This document shows, piece by piece, positions 1-13,600 of a stretch of 64,000 bases of DNA (position 1 is its first letter; every line of letters starts with the position of its first letter). A program made the position numbers and the translations under genes. Below the pieces are notes generated by a model. The model saw nothing but the letters and a program-made list of their open reading frames with translations. It was not told the DNA's origin and did not search any database. The stretch covers positions 2,134,464 to 2,198,463 of the forward strand of contig NC_039511.1 in assembly GCF_003672135.1 (NCBI RefSeq). Reading direction: 5' to 3'. This DNA comes from Ooceraea biroi. Lineage: Eukaryota; Arthropoda; Insecta; Hymenoptera; Formicidae.

Positions 1-802
1 ATAATAACACAACAATAACTTGGTATATATATATAAATATAAATATTGAAAATATAAATATTGAAGATAAAAAGAATTTAAATATAAATTTAATTATACA
101 GATATATAGATATATATATATACACAAAGAATAAATTATAAATATAAATATTAAAGACGACGCGAAACAAGACGACAACGGCAACAATAACGTTAATTAA
201 TTATTATTATCAAAGAGATCGAAATATATATAAATATATATATAAATACATGTACCTACATATTACATGTGTGCGACACAAGAAATACGAACACACGCGC
301 CTCCGTCTGTACATACATGTAATACTTACACGGCCGCGGGAAGGATATACGTATGTAGATGTATATATGTATGCACACACATAAAATTATAAATATAAAA
401 AACGCGAGTATATAAATCGGGAGGAGGGGAGAGAAAAAAACAGAAAGAAAGAAAAAGGAGATCAGAGACGGTGAACGGCAGACGCGAAGAAAAGGGAAGA
501 AAGCAACGAAGAATGCGAGGGAAGACTACATGTAACATAACGGACGGTAATTCAAATATCGACTAAGCAAAAGAGAGAAACAAGAAAACAAGTTTACCAC
601 GATTCGTCCCGCAACCAGTCGAAGACGTACGTTCCTGCGTCCTTCGCATTATCTTCCTTTGCTCGCTCCTGTGTGCTTCCGCTTTTATTTTCGTTGTCCA
701 TCCCGGTACGTTTGGTCATTTCGCCACTTTGCCGCGAACACCGCTTCGACACGCATACAGCTAGTCTCAGGGATAAGCCCTCTCGGCGAGAAACCCTTAG
801 AG
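1..802. other. AT-rich 5' flank, no gene recognised
   Basis: The first 250 bases are almost only A and T, with short TA runs. A purine-rich stretch follows at about 420-520. No open frame with domain character is seen on either strand. The last 200 bases before 803 are less AT-rich and could be the 5' UTR and promoter of the downstream coiled-coil gene. The open frame runs back to about 659 without an ATG, so that part is probably untranslated leader. Confidence 0.5.
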
Positions 803-3731
803 ATGGACGATAACATCCTTGATATAGAAACGAAGGTGGACAGACAGTGGATAGAAGAGCGTAAAGAACTGCGCCCGAATATACATACGTACATGAGATT
901 CTTGTGGAATCTCGTGCGCTTCGAGAAATTGAACATCCTCAAGCTGGAAGAGCAAGTAAGCCGCTTGATGTTAAAGTGTGTGGACGACAGAAGGAAGAAG
1001 ACTTATTTAAAAGACTGTGATGAAACAAATAACAGAAAATACAAGGAGGAAATGGACATACTGAAGTCTTGGTATTGGAAAGCGTCGGCGCTTTATGACT
1101 GGACTTATATATACAATTTGGAGGAGCAACATCAATATAAAGCGGATGTGCAGAAGTTGCAGGATGCGCATTTGCAGGATGCGGTCGACAGGAAGACCAA
1201 CCAGATTATAGAACTGCAGAACGATGTCACTGAGCTGAGGGACGTCCTCGCGGAAGACATGAAGGAAATACAGAACTTACGTCATCAGAAGTCATTGCAC
1301 ATGGATCACATCTTGGTGTTGGAGAAGCAGCTCGAGCAATACAATTTCATGAAAACGAGAATGGTAGAGCTGGAAGAGACGGTGACGAGTCTGGAAAACT
1401 ACGTCAGGGAGCACGACATCGACGGTCTTAAACGAAAGCTACAAGATCGAGAGTGCAGGATCGAACAGTTGTGGAACCAAGTTGTTGAATTAAAAGAGGT
1501 GTCGAAATTGAAGAAAAATCAATCAGGTAAATGCGAGTAAAAGGTTTAGCAAAATTATTATATTTTATAGCTTCTGTCGTTTTGCAGATATAAACAATTT
1601 GAGAAAGCAAAACGAACCAAAGAAAGAAAATGATTCATGACATGATTCTATTCTTTTGTGTCCTCAATTAGAAAGAAGGAATTGCAAACATATTAGTTTT
1701 ATTTTTAGCCGAGTATTTATCATTATGACTATAGTCTTTTTTCTTCATTATTCTCAGGCAAGAATACATTGGAGACGAGCGAGTTGTCCGACAATAAAGT
1801 AAAGGAGAAAGCAAAAGGAGAAGAAATAAAGGAGATGGGGCATATCATCTCGGAAGAGGATGATAAAATGGAATGCGAGCAGCTGAATGAAATCAAGGAA
1901 CAGAATGAATTCCTGAAAATGGAGCTGCGAAAGAAAGAACAGAAAATGAAGGAGATGGAGCACGACATCTCGGAAAAGGACAACAGAATCCAAAAGTACG
2001 AGCAGCAGGTAGTCGAGCAGCGGAACAAGATACTGGAGATGGAGAAAACGAAAGTCGAATTGGAGAAAGAGTTGCACACGATAAAGTTAAAGGGTACTGA
2101 CGATAATAAGAAGGTGCAAGAGTTGGAAATAAAGATTCACTTTCTGAAGAATTCGCACGTCGAAAGAGTGAACACAATCGAGAAGCTCATAGCCACCTTG
2201 AATGAAAAGCAAAATATAGAGCTTAAGTTGAGGAACCATACCGAGTGTATTGAAGAAGAGAAGTGTATATTGAAAAGAACCATATCGAAGCTAGGAAAAT
2301 CCTTAACACGCTCGGAATTTAAAGAATTCAATCAGAAATACAAGAAAGTGAGTTGCAAATCTTTACAATGTATTACAGTTTAAATTACGCACAACCTTTC
2401 TCTGAGATACGTTCAATTTATGTATTGATGTCCATAATGTAGTTTCTAAATCTGCTTATCTCAAAGTTCAATTTATTGTACTTTCGGTTTCTGATTAATT
2501 ATGTAAGAAGCAATGCAATCATGTTTGTCAAATAAAAACTAGCTGTTGGTTTGTCAGATATTTGAAATGGAGAATAAGATTGCAAACCTGATGAAGCTGC
2601 ATACCGATCAAATCACAGAATGCCGCAAGTGTGACTTGTTTTATCGCGAAAAGTCTTGCAGCATCCAGAAACTTACCCGGTTGAAACAGGAAATTGATGC
2701 CGCAATAGTTCAACTAAACCCATGCAAGTACGTGCTTTAAACAAATAGAAGAAGTAAAGACAGGAAGTACGCATAATGCTAAGTAGCATAGATTGTTATC
2801 CACAATTTTCTGTAAATTTTATCAATAATAAGTTCAAACAATTACTAATGATAAACTAATGATAAATCAATTGCGATCCATCCTGTACGTAGTGAGTGCA
2901 ATGCGATTTTAATGATTTAATTTAATGTCGCTTGCAGATCGAACGATGTAGAAACTAATCTTCCTAAACAAGACGCTCATTCATCTCCGTTAAAACATTC
3001 AAGCGTTGGCACAATTCCGGCCCAAACGGAAGAAACCAAGAAACCAGGACTCGAAGAAAACACACTATCCAAAGAAGGAAAGGAGCAGAAGGTAAAAACT
3101 CTCTGTCACGATTCCTCTTGTGCATAATCCGAAACGATTTCGCTAGTATTGATATCTTCCCCAGGATGAAGAAACTACGAAATTCACATGGGACGCAATA
3201 CCGCGAACATTTAAGAAAAACCTCGACGATAGTAATAATCGTGCTAAGGACTGCGCATCGAAAATTTGCTCAAGTAGCTCCACGGAACCCATCGCTAGCA
3301 CGTAAGTCTCAAATAAACATTTGTTTCAAATTAAATACTGTAGAAGCGCGTGGATAGATAATCAAAACTGAAAGCTCTCAATTTCTGAATACACTCGAAG
3401 CATTCGAGCTTCGAGTAAAAAAGAAGTGCGATGTTAAGGTAAGAGGTAGGATTTCAAGTATTAAGGTACGACAACGTACAACAATTTATAATCCATGCTT
3501 TCATTAGCTACATTTACAGTGTCTTTTACAAGAACTCTCTACAACAAACAAACTTTGAGATATGATATTAATACTATCGAGCATTGTGTGAAATGATCAA
3601 GACTAGTTGTTGCCAGTATAGCAATAACAATAACGACACTTTACAGATCGCTGGAGTGGGAAGACTCGTTCGATGATCAAAAGGACCTCTCATGGGGCAG
3701 TTGTGGGGAGAATTGGGACACAGTTGTCTAA
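803..3731 (+). CDS. coiled-coil protein of unknown function (6 exons, 619 aa)
   Basis: Exons: 803-1526, 1758-2347, 2558-2727, 2938-3091, 3165-3301 and 3647-3731. All borders are GT-AG and all phases close, giving 620 codons with stop TAA. The start is the first ATG in the frame (MDDNILDIE). Most of the protein, from roughly residue 80 to 490, is rich in Glu, Lys, Leu and Gln with heptad-like spacing, as expected for long coiled coils. Exon 2 repeats a short motif, EMGHIISEEDDK then EMEHDISEKDNR, about 40 residues apart. The C-terminal 130 residues are polar and probably disordered, ending in an acidic, Trp-containing tail (LEWEDSFDD, then ENWDTVV). I see no signal peptide, membrane segment or catalytic motif. 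I do not recognise the family. Such a protein could be a scaffold at a cytoskeletal or centrosomal site, but that is only a guess from composition. Confidence 0.8.
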
Positions 3732-4420
3732 CGACACAGAATAGCAGTATCTGGAGCCTTCTACGGTATTTCCAAGTATCGGTACCTTCGTTACCTCGAT
3801 ATTGTCATACGCACACACACCCGCGAACGTAGAGACAGCGTAGAGCATCTAGAGGCTTAGTGAAAGAGAAAACAGCAAAAACTACAGCACACCAACAACT
3901 ACTACTACAACAATTGCAACACAGCCAGCTCTCCCGCCTACTCACGCATCTACTCTTCATCATCACATCATCGTCATCACCATCATTCGCCATTAATCAA
4001 CATTTCATCATCCACGTGACGTATCGTGCTGGAAACAGTTGGCAAGATCGCGAAATCTGAAAGTTGATCCTTCTAGCAATTCAGGGAAGATTCAATGGTT
4101 CACGATGGATGAGGTGATCGGATACGATGACATCGGATTGTCCCAAACGTGCGCCATGAACGTTAATCTTCTTTCTTGTTCAACATCTGCGATGTTTAGA
4201 TCGTCGTGTAGGCGTAATTTGTTATCGTTACAATAACGTATTGCGACATAAGTAAATTCGCGCGCAATGAGACATGTTAATTATTACGTAATTCTTTGCA
4301 GCGCGACGTGTGTACGATACGATGTACTGTTACGGAAATCGGAAGTTCCATCTAGAAGAGCTTGTTTTATATCTTGTTTGAGATTCTTAATTCTAAATAA
4401 ATGTGTAATTACATAAATAA
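3732..4420 (+). other. probable 3' UTR of the coiled-coil gene
   Basis: This stretch follows the stop codon directly. It holds CAA/CAT-rich low-complexity sequence at about 3880-3990 and a poly(A) signal AATAAA at 4396-4401, with more AATAAA-like sequence just after. Short open frames here lack domain character. Confidence 0.45.
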
Positions 4421-7400
4421 ATTAGCGCTGCAAAGAGATAGAGATTAGATTATAAGAGGCCATTAGAGTGAATAATAAAAGACTCACGTGTTACTGCAAC
4501 CTTATTTCACGGATTTCAATATTTTAATATCTACCAATGATAGAGAGTCTCGTCTTAAACTATCCACGATCGTTTCAAGCCTTGAATGCCCTTCGATCTG
4601 CAACGCGTCTACGCATTTAAAAGCGCATTTCAGGCTTGACATCGTCGCGAACGTATCGTCCATCGCCCGCAAGTCTCAACCCTGGCGACGTCGTTAAACA
4701 CTCGCGATGCGATTTATATGAAAATAGATTATACATCTCACTTTTCTCCTTACGCTGGTAGCCACCGATCACTATCACGAAAACTGTCACAAACGACACG
4801 ACATTGGACGTTGAAGAAGTGCTATCGCCGAAGAGAAATCGGCGAGCGATCCGAGATACGTAATGCAACGTTCACGTGCGAGCGCGTTAAATATCGCGTT
4901 TCTTCAGTGTCGGATAAACGGAGGATTTCTTCGAGGTGATAAAACGGTTTAAGATTAAACGTGTCGCAAGGGAAAAATGAAGAACCAGAGGAACAGCCAG
5001 AGGAAAAGCGGACGACACGTTTCTCGGTCGTTCGGTCTCAGTTCCGCCGTTGATATCGTCGCGTCTGCCATTGCGGTGAGTTAATTGCGCGAAATGTTGA
5101 AAGTGTAAAATTTTATCGTTAATACTTGAGGATAGGCCCACCCTTTGCGAATTTCGCGGGTACTTATTTCGCACTTATCTCGTTGCCGGTTGCCCATCCC
5201 CGTACATTCGTTTAACTCCGGCGCCTCTTTGCAACTCGACGAAACGTCTACGAACCACTTTAGACCCAAAAGACTTATTAACTCGACTCTAATATATATA
5301 TATACACATATATATACATATATATATGTGATATATATATATATATATATTTAAACGTTAGGGCGACGTACTATACTATGTAAGCTGGAATCAAAGTGAG
5401 TATTATGCACGGCGTGGAGATTTGTCGCGGCGAAGTATCGCGAGTAAAATGCGTTCAGAGATCTGAAATCTCTCATTCGAGCGAATTATTTTAATTAAGT
5501 CAATTAAGATAGTTCTGTAGACATATATGTATTATTTGTATTATTTATTTCATTTTTGTGCTTATTAAGAATAATATTGAACTTGCGCATAAGCTAGATT
5601 TTAATTTCTTTCAATTTTGTATCAAAATTCGATAATACTTGGTTTATGAAAAAATACTTATATATTGATTGCACATCGCGATACTCGGCTGCAAATATTT
5701 TTGTCCGAGTGACGGCACACGCGATTGAAATATCTCTTCTTTTCTTATTTCTGCGCTTCAATCTCAATGTAGATGTACACATAATGATGATACAAGTCAA
5801 AATGAGATAATTTAAATAAATATTATTAAAAAAGTATGTAAAAATCGTTAAAAAGCAAAACTTATATTTATGTTAAAATTATGTAAGATTAAATCAATGT
5901 ACTTTTTACACTTAACTTTCCACAAAAATTACTTGGAAATAATCTCTAATAATCATTATTATTTTTTCGAATTATATAATAACAATAAAGTCCGTTGTAC
6001 TCAATTCTTGTTTAATTTTATTTTTCACGTCAATCGAATCGAGAAATAACAATGAGAGAAGCAAGAAGAAATGAAAAGGAAGAGCGATAAAAGGGAAATA
6101 ACAAGAAACAATTAGTTAACGTGTGCCATCATCATATCAAGCCTATATCATCGTGTTACATCATATATAGCTAAATAAAAGAAATAATATTATCGTTAAT
6201 TAACACAATTGTTAACATAGAACGAGTGTTTGATGCGTGAATGCGTTATGCGTCCGATAAATCAATTCCAAGCTTAAAACGACTGACGACATTATTTTTC
6301 AACGTGGAATTTCTCACTAATTAATAAAAAAACAAGCACTTGCTGTTATGCAGACATACATCGACATTCTTTTGAACTTCTCAGAAATTGCTCTTTTGAT
6401 CAATGTTATAAATATTAAAATTTAAGGGATATTCATCTTTTGGACACACGTTGCACAATTTTCTCGACAGCGCATAATTCTACATTTGCAACGTTTTCCA
6501 CTTCCGCGAGAAACCGTGCAAACGTAATGCGCTTACGAGGAGGTGACAATGACACGGACAAAGTATCAGATCGAATTTCTTGTTGACATATTAGATTCTA
6601 CTCTAACGTAATATGATAATATAATAGTAACGTATTATCTCTCCGGTCACACACTCCACGAGATTCTTTCGATACAATCGATGTCGTAGAACTTTTATCG
6701 TCCGCGTCAGAAGAGCGAAAGGCTCGATGGTGAGAGAACGCACGAGGGGGAGGATGCGATTGGATTTTTGCAACAGATCGCGCCTAAATCCTTAGAACCA
6801 TAATAAGCACTTAGTGTAAGAAGCGCTCATTAGTTAACTTTAAGCCGGACTTGACTCGGGACGATCATCGTTACTTAATTATATCTAAATACAATGTGAT
6901 CCGTGATTCGGTATTGTTACGTTAAATAATTGACACTTAATTTCTAGACGTCCCCCCTTACGCCTAAAGTCGTTCTCCAAAAAGTGTCACTGGGCAGGAT
7001 GCTTCGCTTAATCGCGCAAAATCACAACAGACCTCGTCATCGATTACCGGCGAATTATCGGCAATTATCGAGATCCTCCCCTCGAATCTCACCCTTTACA
7101 AGGTATTCGAGAGATCCTAAAGGCGAGACTGCAGAGTGAAATGAGAATGAGTGAGTCGCGTGAGAGTGAGCGAAAGAGAGAAACGGTCTTGATATTATTT
7201 TTCGACTCGTGACTGTTAAGTCCAAAGTGACTGTTAAGTGTCCATGATAAGAAAATACCAAAAAAAAGAAAAAAACGAACGATTTTTATGTGAATATTGC
7301 AAAGTGAACCGTACCGGTGTTGCTGCAACCCTTGTTGGATGTTGTTTTATAAAAAAAAGAAAATGATGAAAAACTGACGAGATAATGTTGAAGTTATTAA

Positions 7401-10400
7401 CTTATCTCAGTGCGACAGCTGTGACAAATCAAGAACACAGGGATAATCGTTATAATAATTTGATTCCATGAGAAATTCAAATATGTTTTTTTTTATTGAT
7501 AACGAATGTTCAAATCGGCAACGGAATTTCGTCAAAGATTTCATCAGTATCCGATGCATCCGACAAGGACCGACACCGGTACGACGTGGTTCCGCTCCTT
7601 TTCTATTCTCCAATTTTTACGTGTTTAATCGCTAAGTGAACAATAGATAAACGAGTCTAAGCGACAACGCGGAATACGCGGAGAAGGGAGGAAAACGCTT
7701 TGATTACATTATCGTGTAACGTGTTTATCATTCATAATCGCGAAGAATAGACACAACTTCGATCGCGTGTATATACCTAAGCGAATGATAATAATTTGAC
7801 AACGGCGAAGTGTAAGTCAAATGTGTGCGTGAGTGTGCGTGAATCAAAAAGAAAATAAGAGAGAGAAAGAGGGAGAGAAAGTGAGAGGAAGACAGATTGA
7901 AGAAAGGAGAAGCAAGAGTGAGGTAGATCATGTTTCGCCTAGTCCTTGCGACGCTTGATTATCAATTAAGCGACGTATTATCTCGAATGAATGTTGCGTT
8001 ATCACGCCGGAGATCATCGCAGCTAGTCTCACGTTCATTTTTTTATGATTTTTCTTCACGATGCTTCGATGATTTCCGGCCTCAAGCAGAAGTCGATGAT
8101 GATTATAAATGAGAGAGCGAGAGAGTGAGAGAGAGAAGAAGAGGAAGTGGCGGATTATAATGAAAAGTGCGACGAAGCTAAGAATAAGTTTTACGTAAGT
8201 TAAGGGATAAGCTAATTAAAGTAACAGTTTATTGAAGTACATTGTTGCAACTGCCATGCTGTGTGCCATTATATAACGAGTCACGTTTATCGTAAAAAGC
8301 AAAAGAAAACCCAAAAAAATAAAATAAAATAAAATAAAAGAGAGAAGAAGAGAGAAGAAGGGAAGGAGGACGCAAGCGGAGATGCGAAGTAGCAAATACT
8401 CGCGCGCGCGTTCTCGTCTGCAGTCTGAAGAATCTTTTCAGTTTTACACCGCTTCGAAATTACGCGAAGCTACCCCGTCGTCCTCACACACGTCGCACGT
8501 CGGCACATCTTTCTCTCTCGAACGATGCGCAATGCCTGCCGTACGATTTCCGGAAAAATCACGAATTTTTCCATGCTAGACGAACGAAGGATTTCCGACT
8601 TCCGGTCGCGTATCAATTTAGCTTCTGTGAGCTTCAATAACGTGAATGCGTGAGTGGATATCATGAATTTCATGATCGACATCGCGCTCGATCGAGGATG
8701 TATTTTAGAGACAAGAGAGGACGGGAAGAACGACGGGGTAGACTTCCGGCAGCGCGAACATCGCCGACGATTTCGCTCGCGCTCGTCGAACTTGCGAATG
8801 TATGTACATCTTACCTGCAGAATGCGACAGCTTGGAAGCATCGTAGTATTTAAACATCGTAATTAAGACGAAATGAATCATGATGCTTAAGAATCTGCGA
8901 GAATCGAGATCCGGAATTCAGGAAGACGTTTCCGATGCGACGATCCGTTTCTGCGATGGCGATGGAAGACGATTGCCATGAAAGAGAAGAGGTTTTTCTG
9001 GAAGAATCCTGTAAATGTACTGTGATGGTCGCGACAATTACGATAATCGTTGAATCAAACATTTTCATTATAGATAAATATATACATATATAGAGAGAGA
9101 GAGAAAGAGGAAGAGAGAGATGTATATACGTACATATATACAATATCTGTTAAAAATCATAATTTATCGAGCGTCGTTTCGTTATTACATCGTGTTGCGT
9201 AGAAAATTTATCGATGTTATTGACAGTGTTGTCTTCCTTTGATAATTGATAATCCTGCGTAATTGCCGCGTCTGTCGCCATCGTAAATTTGCAGGATATT
9301 AAGAGAACGCAAAAGAAAGCGCCCCTTTCAATTTTTAAAGTTTCATTCTGTTAGAAAAATTATTAGAAAAATTATTCCAAGTGTGTGGAAAGTTTAATAT
9401 ATTCAAGACATATGTATATTTTAAATACAGATTCGAATACTCAAATATTAAATTTTTCAATTAAATATATAAAGTTTAATAGAAATTGGAGACATTAATT
9501 AATCTAATTAACATATAATTTGTACACATATCACCCAACAGGGAAAGTAGCGCTTTTATTTTGTGCGACAAATGCAGAGAATTAAAAATCTATATAGACA
9601 TCCCATTACTTAATGAATTGTTTCATACAAGTGCAAATGGCAATTTGTCGATGACCACGTAGCAACGGGTCTCGATGACCGCGCGAGTCGATTTCGTGCG
9701 ACGCGATGTCTCACATTAGCGTGTATAATCCAATCTTGTTAGTTGACAACCGACGTTGTGAAGAAAAAGAAAAGAAGAACCATCACCAACTAACCACGTA
9801 AAGCAAACGAGGTGTGACGTCGACCCATCATAGATTCAAGCACAATAAGGACTAGTAGGGCCAGGCACAATAAAATTCGGCCGTCACGTTGTAGGCAGCG
9901 ATCTGTTAGAGCGATAAGTCGTATAAGTATCTATATAGCGAAACTATTAAATAAACACATATTGTCTATTGTCCGACAAGTGTATTTATTGTTGATGCTG
10001 ATCGTTCCCTTCTGCAAGCCTCTAATCAATCCGATATTAAATTAAATAAATATCTTACGAAGGGAGAATTGTAATTTCTAACTTTATTAATTCTCCAGCT
10101 TCTCCTGAAAAGTTCCGTTTACAACATAGTATATTAAAAATTGCTGCAGCATTTTTGCGTTTATATTATTCTTAATACATTCAAAGCCTCCGAAGTTTGC
10201 TTACAATATTCACGTTTGATCGCTTCTTTTGTTTTAATTACTAATAGAGAAAAAAGTTAATAACATTAATAATTAATTATTCCATATTTTTTCGTAATAA
10301 TATTTCTGAAATATAGACTGTATTATATATAATACAGAATAAAAAGAATAGCAGATATGTTTAATAATACGGATTCCTTTGCGACTCGTCGTGAAAGTAA

Positions 10401-10669
10401 GCTGATCATCAAAAATTATGAAAATTTGAGTTACGTTTGACGTGTGTAACCTGATCTTTACATCACAGAAAAGATCATAAATTTATTCGATTTATATACA
10501 TCTAATAATAATAATCCTTATTACAATAAAAATCACTGGATACATATCTACGTAATGTAAAATTAGACACGATAAATCCCGATAAAATGATAATAAAATA
10601 AATAAGATAAAAATACGTAAGTAAATATAAAGAAGTAATCAAGGTGGTCGCTCATGACTAGCCCATAAT
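4421..10669. other. 6.2-kb stretch with no recognisable gene
   Basis: I checked the open frames on both strands; none exceeds about 125 codons or shows a domain or a splice-compatible chain. Simple repeats seen: TA run at about 5290-5350, GA-rich tracts at about 7855-7910, 8109-8145 and 9095-9120, and an AAAAT repeat at about 8316-8337. CpG-rich, more complex sequence lies at about 4600-5270 and 8380-8870. A splice-donor-like GGTGAGTTAA occurs at about 5074 after GC-richer sequence and could be the end of a non-coding first exon. This may be UTR, regulatory DNA or a non-coding RNA locus. Confidence 0.5.
5290..5352. repeat. TA/CATA microsatellite
   Basis: A run of alternating T and A, with CATA interruptions, fills this span. 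Confidence 0.85.
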
Positions 10670-13600
10670 ATGGAGCGGTCCTCCATCCAGCTGGAGGAAC
10701 ACACGAAAATATTCGCGTCCATGTGCCCGGACGAAATCCTCGATCATTACGACGATTACGAGACCCGGGAGTACTACACCACCCTGATGCTCGGCGATGT
10801 TTCAGGTCGGATCACCGAGTGGTCCATTTCGTGTCCCGTTCATCGATCGTGCACGTTGGTGATCACGCGTAATTTTCGCTGCAGGCTTCACAGACCTCAC
10901 GGAGAAGTACACAAAGACCGGCGTAGGCGGCCCGTCCAAGTTGTCGGAGACCCTGAACAGCTACATCGGCGCGATGGTCCAGGAGATCCTCTCGCACAAC
11001 GGCGACGTGCTGAAATTCTCCGGCGACGCGTTCATAGTCATGTGGAAACTTGAGGAGGGTATGATCATGCGTGACATCGCGATGGAAGCGATACAAACCG
11101 CGTGTATCATACAGAAGCACTTCGGCACTTACGACACCGATGTTGGCGTCACCCTGAAAGGTACACGTCAGAGATTGATGAATTTTCAGATTTTCTGAAG
11201 ATTCTCTCGAAGTTGCATCAGAATAATGTATAATTTTCCTAAAGGTTTTTTTTATTTTTGAAAATATCTTAGAAGATTAATTAGGTGTCTCAATGATTTT
11301 GAGAAATTTTTGGGGGATTTTTTGAGAATCATATTGATGATTATATTTTTCATAGTGAAGCTTGCCATCGCTTCCGGGAAAACGTACTTCACGTCTATTG
11401 GCGACCCGAAAACGATGTCACACTATTTAATCACTGGTAGACCGGTTTGGGACGTAAAACTTGCCGAAGGACTATGTCGGTATTATCGAAATATTGCTTT
11501 CAAATTTATACATTGTTACAATTCCGCATTGTATATTGTATAAATGAGTGAAGATCATTAATCTGTTTGTGTATTATTTCTATTTATAAATTTGTAATTT
11601 GTGTGACAACGATAAGAAAAGAATTAAGTCAAATGTCAAACTGCATGACTGAATGATGTCTATTCAGGGGTGGTGATATCCTCGTGACACCCAGCAGCTG
11701 GCAATGGGCGAATCCCAACGAATACATTTACGAGAAGTTACCAGACGGCTTTCACACGCTAATCATAGCTTGCTCGGGGATGTGGTATCAATCTAGGACG
11801 CATGATGTCGATAACGAGATGGAGAACGGCACGTAATTCTATATTGTGTCAAGAAGATCTTTGCTCTTATGACAAAGACAAATCACGTATAAAAATTTAA
11901 AAAAAATAAAAAATGATTAATAATATATGCATTGCAATCATCAGAAGAGAAGCACAACGAACAGTTAAGCAATGACAAAGATTCTGTCGAACCGTTATCA
12001 GTTGCCGAGCTACCAGTCACGAAATCTACAGCAGCCTTGATGAATCTGGCGAACGATAGTGTGAAAACTCGCGACATCAAGCAAGTCGATTACAGTCGTG
12101 AGTAATACAAGCGAAGAATACGTGCAATTCATTTACACTGGTTTACAAATCACGATGGTAAGATCATGTCTTGCAATCACGACGGTGCAGTAAGGCCGAA
12201 AGTCATAAAGGTGGCCAAAGCACACCTGAAGGATGCGCTGAGGAGCTACTTGCTTCGACCGGTAGTGCGATCCATAGAAATGGACGAGCCGCTGGAACAT
12301 CTTACAGAGATGAGGCAGGTGGTCATAGTCTTTATCAACGTCATCACGGCAAATATAGAGAAGAAAGGACTGATCTCGCTCGTCAACGAGGCCTACAAGT
12401 TGGTCTGCGGGTAAGCACGACTCCAGAATCATACTTCAATCTGGTAAAATCTGGTAAAATCGACGCATAGAGAGAGAGAGAGAGACGCGAAGTTATTTCG
12501 GAGTGAAGAATCATTGATACTTTTGGGATTCATCAAGGATAGTCGGTCAGATGCAGGGATGCGTGAACAAGATGTCCCTCTTCGACAAGGACCTGCTATT
12601 CCTTTGCATATTCGGACTACGTGGCTACAAACACGAGCTGGAGTCGCAGATTGGTCTGAGATGCGCCACGAAGGTGCGACAAGATCTACTAGCGATGAAG
12701 AACATAAAATCCGTAACGGTTGCCGTTACCACCGGGATGACATATTGCGGCGTGGTCGGCCACGTTTTACGTAGAGAATACACCGTGATAGGAATGTCGG
12801 TGAACAAGGCAGCGCGTTTGATGGTCGCATACAGCAACAAGGTATCTTTAGAGAGATTATATTTTATTCATTAAATTGATTAAAGTAGATAACTGCTCAG
12901 CTTAGCAACAAATTTGTTTTTTCAAGGTAATATGCGATCGCGAAAGTTTCCTACATTCTCGTCTCGAAGCGAGGCATTTTATATTGCAAGAGCCGAGACA
13001 CCTGAAAGGAATTACGAACGTCGGACCTGTCTACGAGTTTCAGGAACAGACGAAGTAATTTTTCTGGAATTCAATTGTCCTTTGCAAAATATTATTCTCT
13101 CAAAATTCTTAACACGAAAATCTACTCAGACACATTGAATCCGAATTAACATGGAGCAAGTATCCTCTGCTAGGACGAGAAGCGGAAATAAAGATCTTCC
13201 AACAAATCCTAACGAATCTGATGAAGTACTCTGCGGTGGACAAAACAGCGCAACGCGATTTGAGGGTCGAATACAACACGCTGGTTATAAAGCAAGTCAT
13301 CAATACATGTAATTTTTATCGCAGTCAGCGCTAATATTTAAATTTAAATTTAAAATTCTTCAGGGGCAAACCGCGGATCGGCAAGACGAGATTGTTAAAT
13401 GAAATCGCGCAGAACATTCCCGCGGAAATCCCGTGCAACTTCATCTCCTTAGTGATGAACGACGCTAAGGTTGACGAATCTTTTTCCGCTCATATTTATA
13501 ATAGCATTGAGTAACCAAATCAGGAACGCTAATTTTTCTGTTCTACATAGAAATCAATACTCGTGTTACATTTATTTACCTTGAGCAGTCATTAATTCTT

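Noticed and set aside
659..802. N-terminal extension of the coiled-coil protein
   Set aside because: The frame is open but has no ATG before 803, and the residues look like translated leader.
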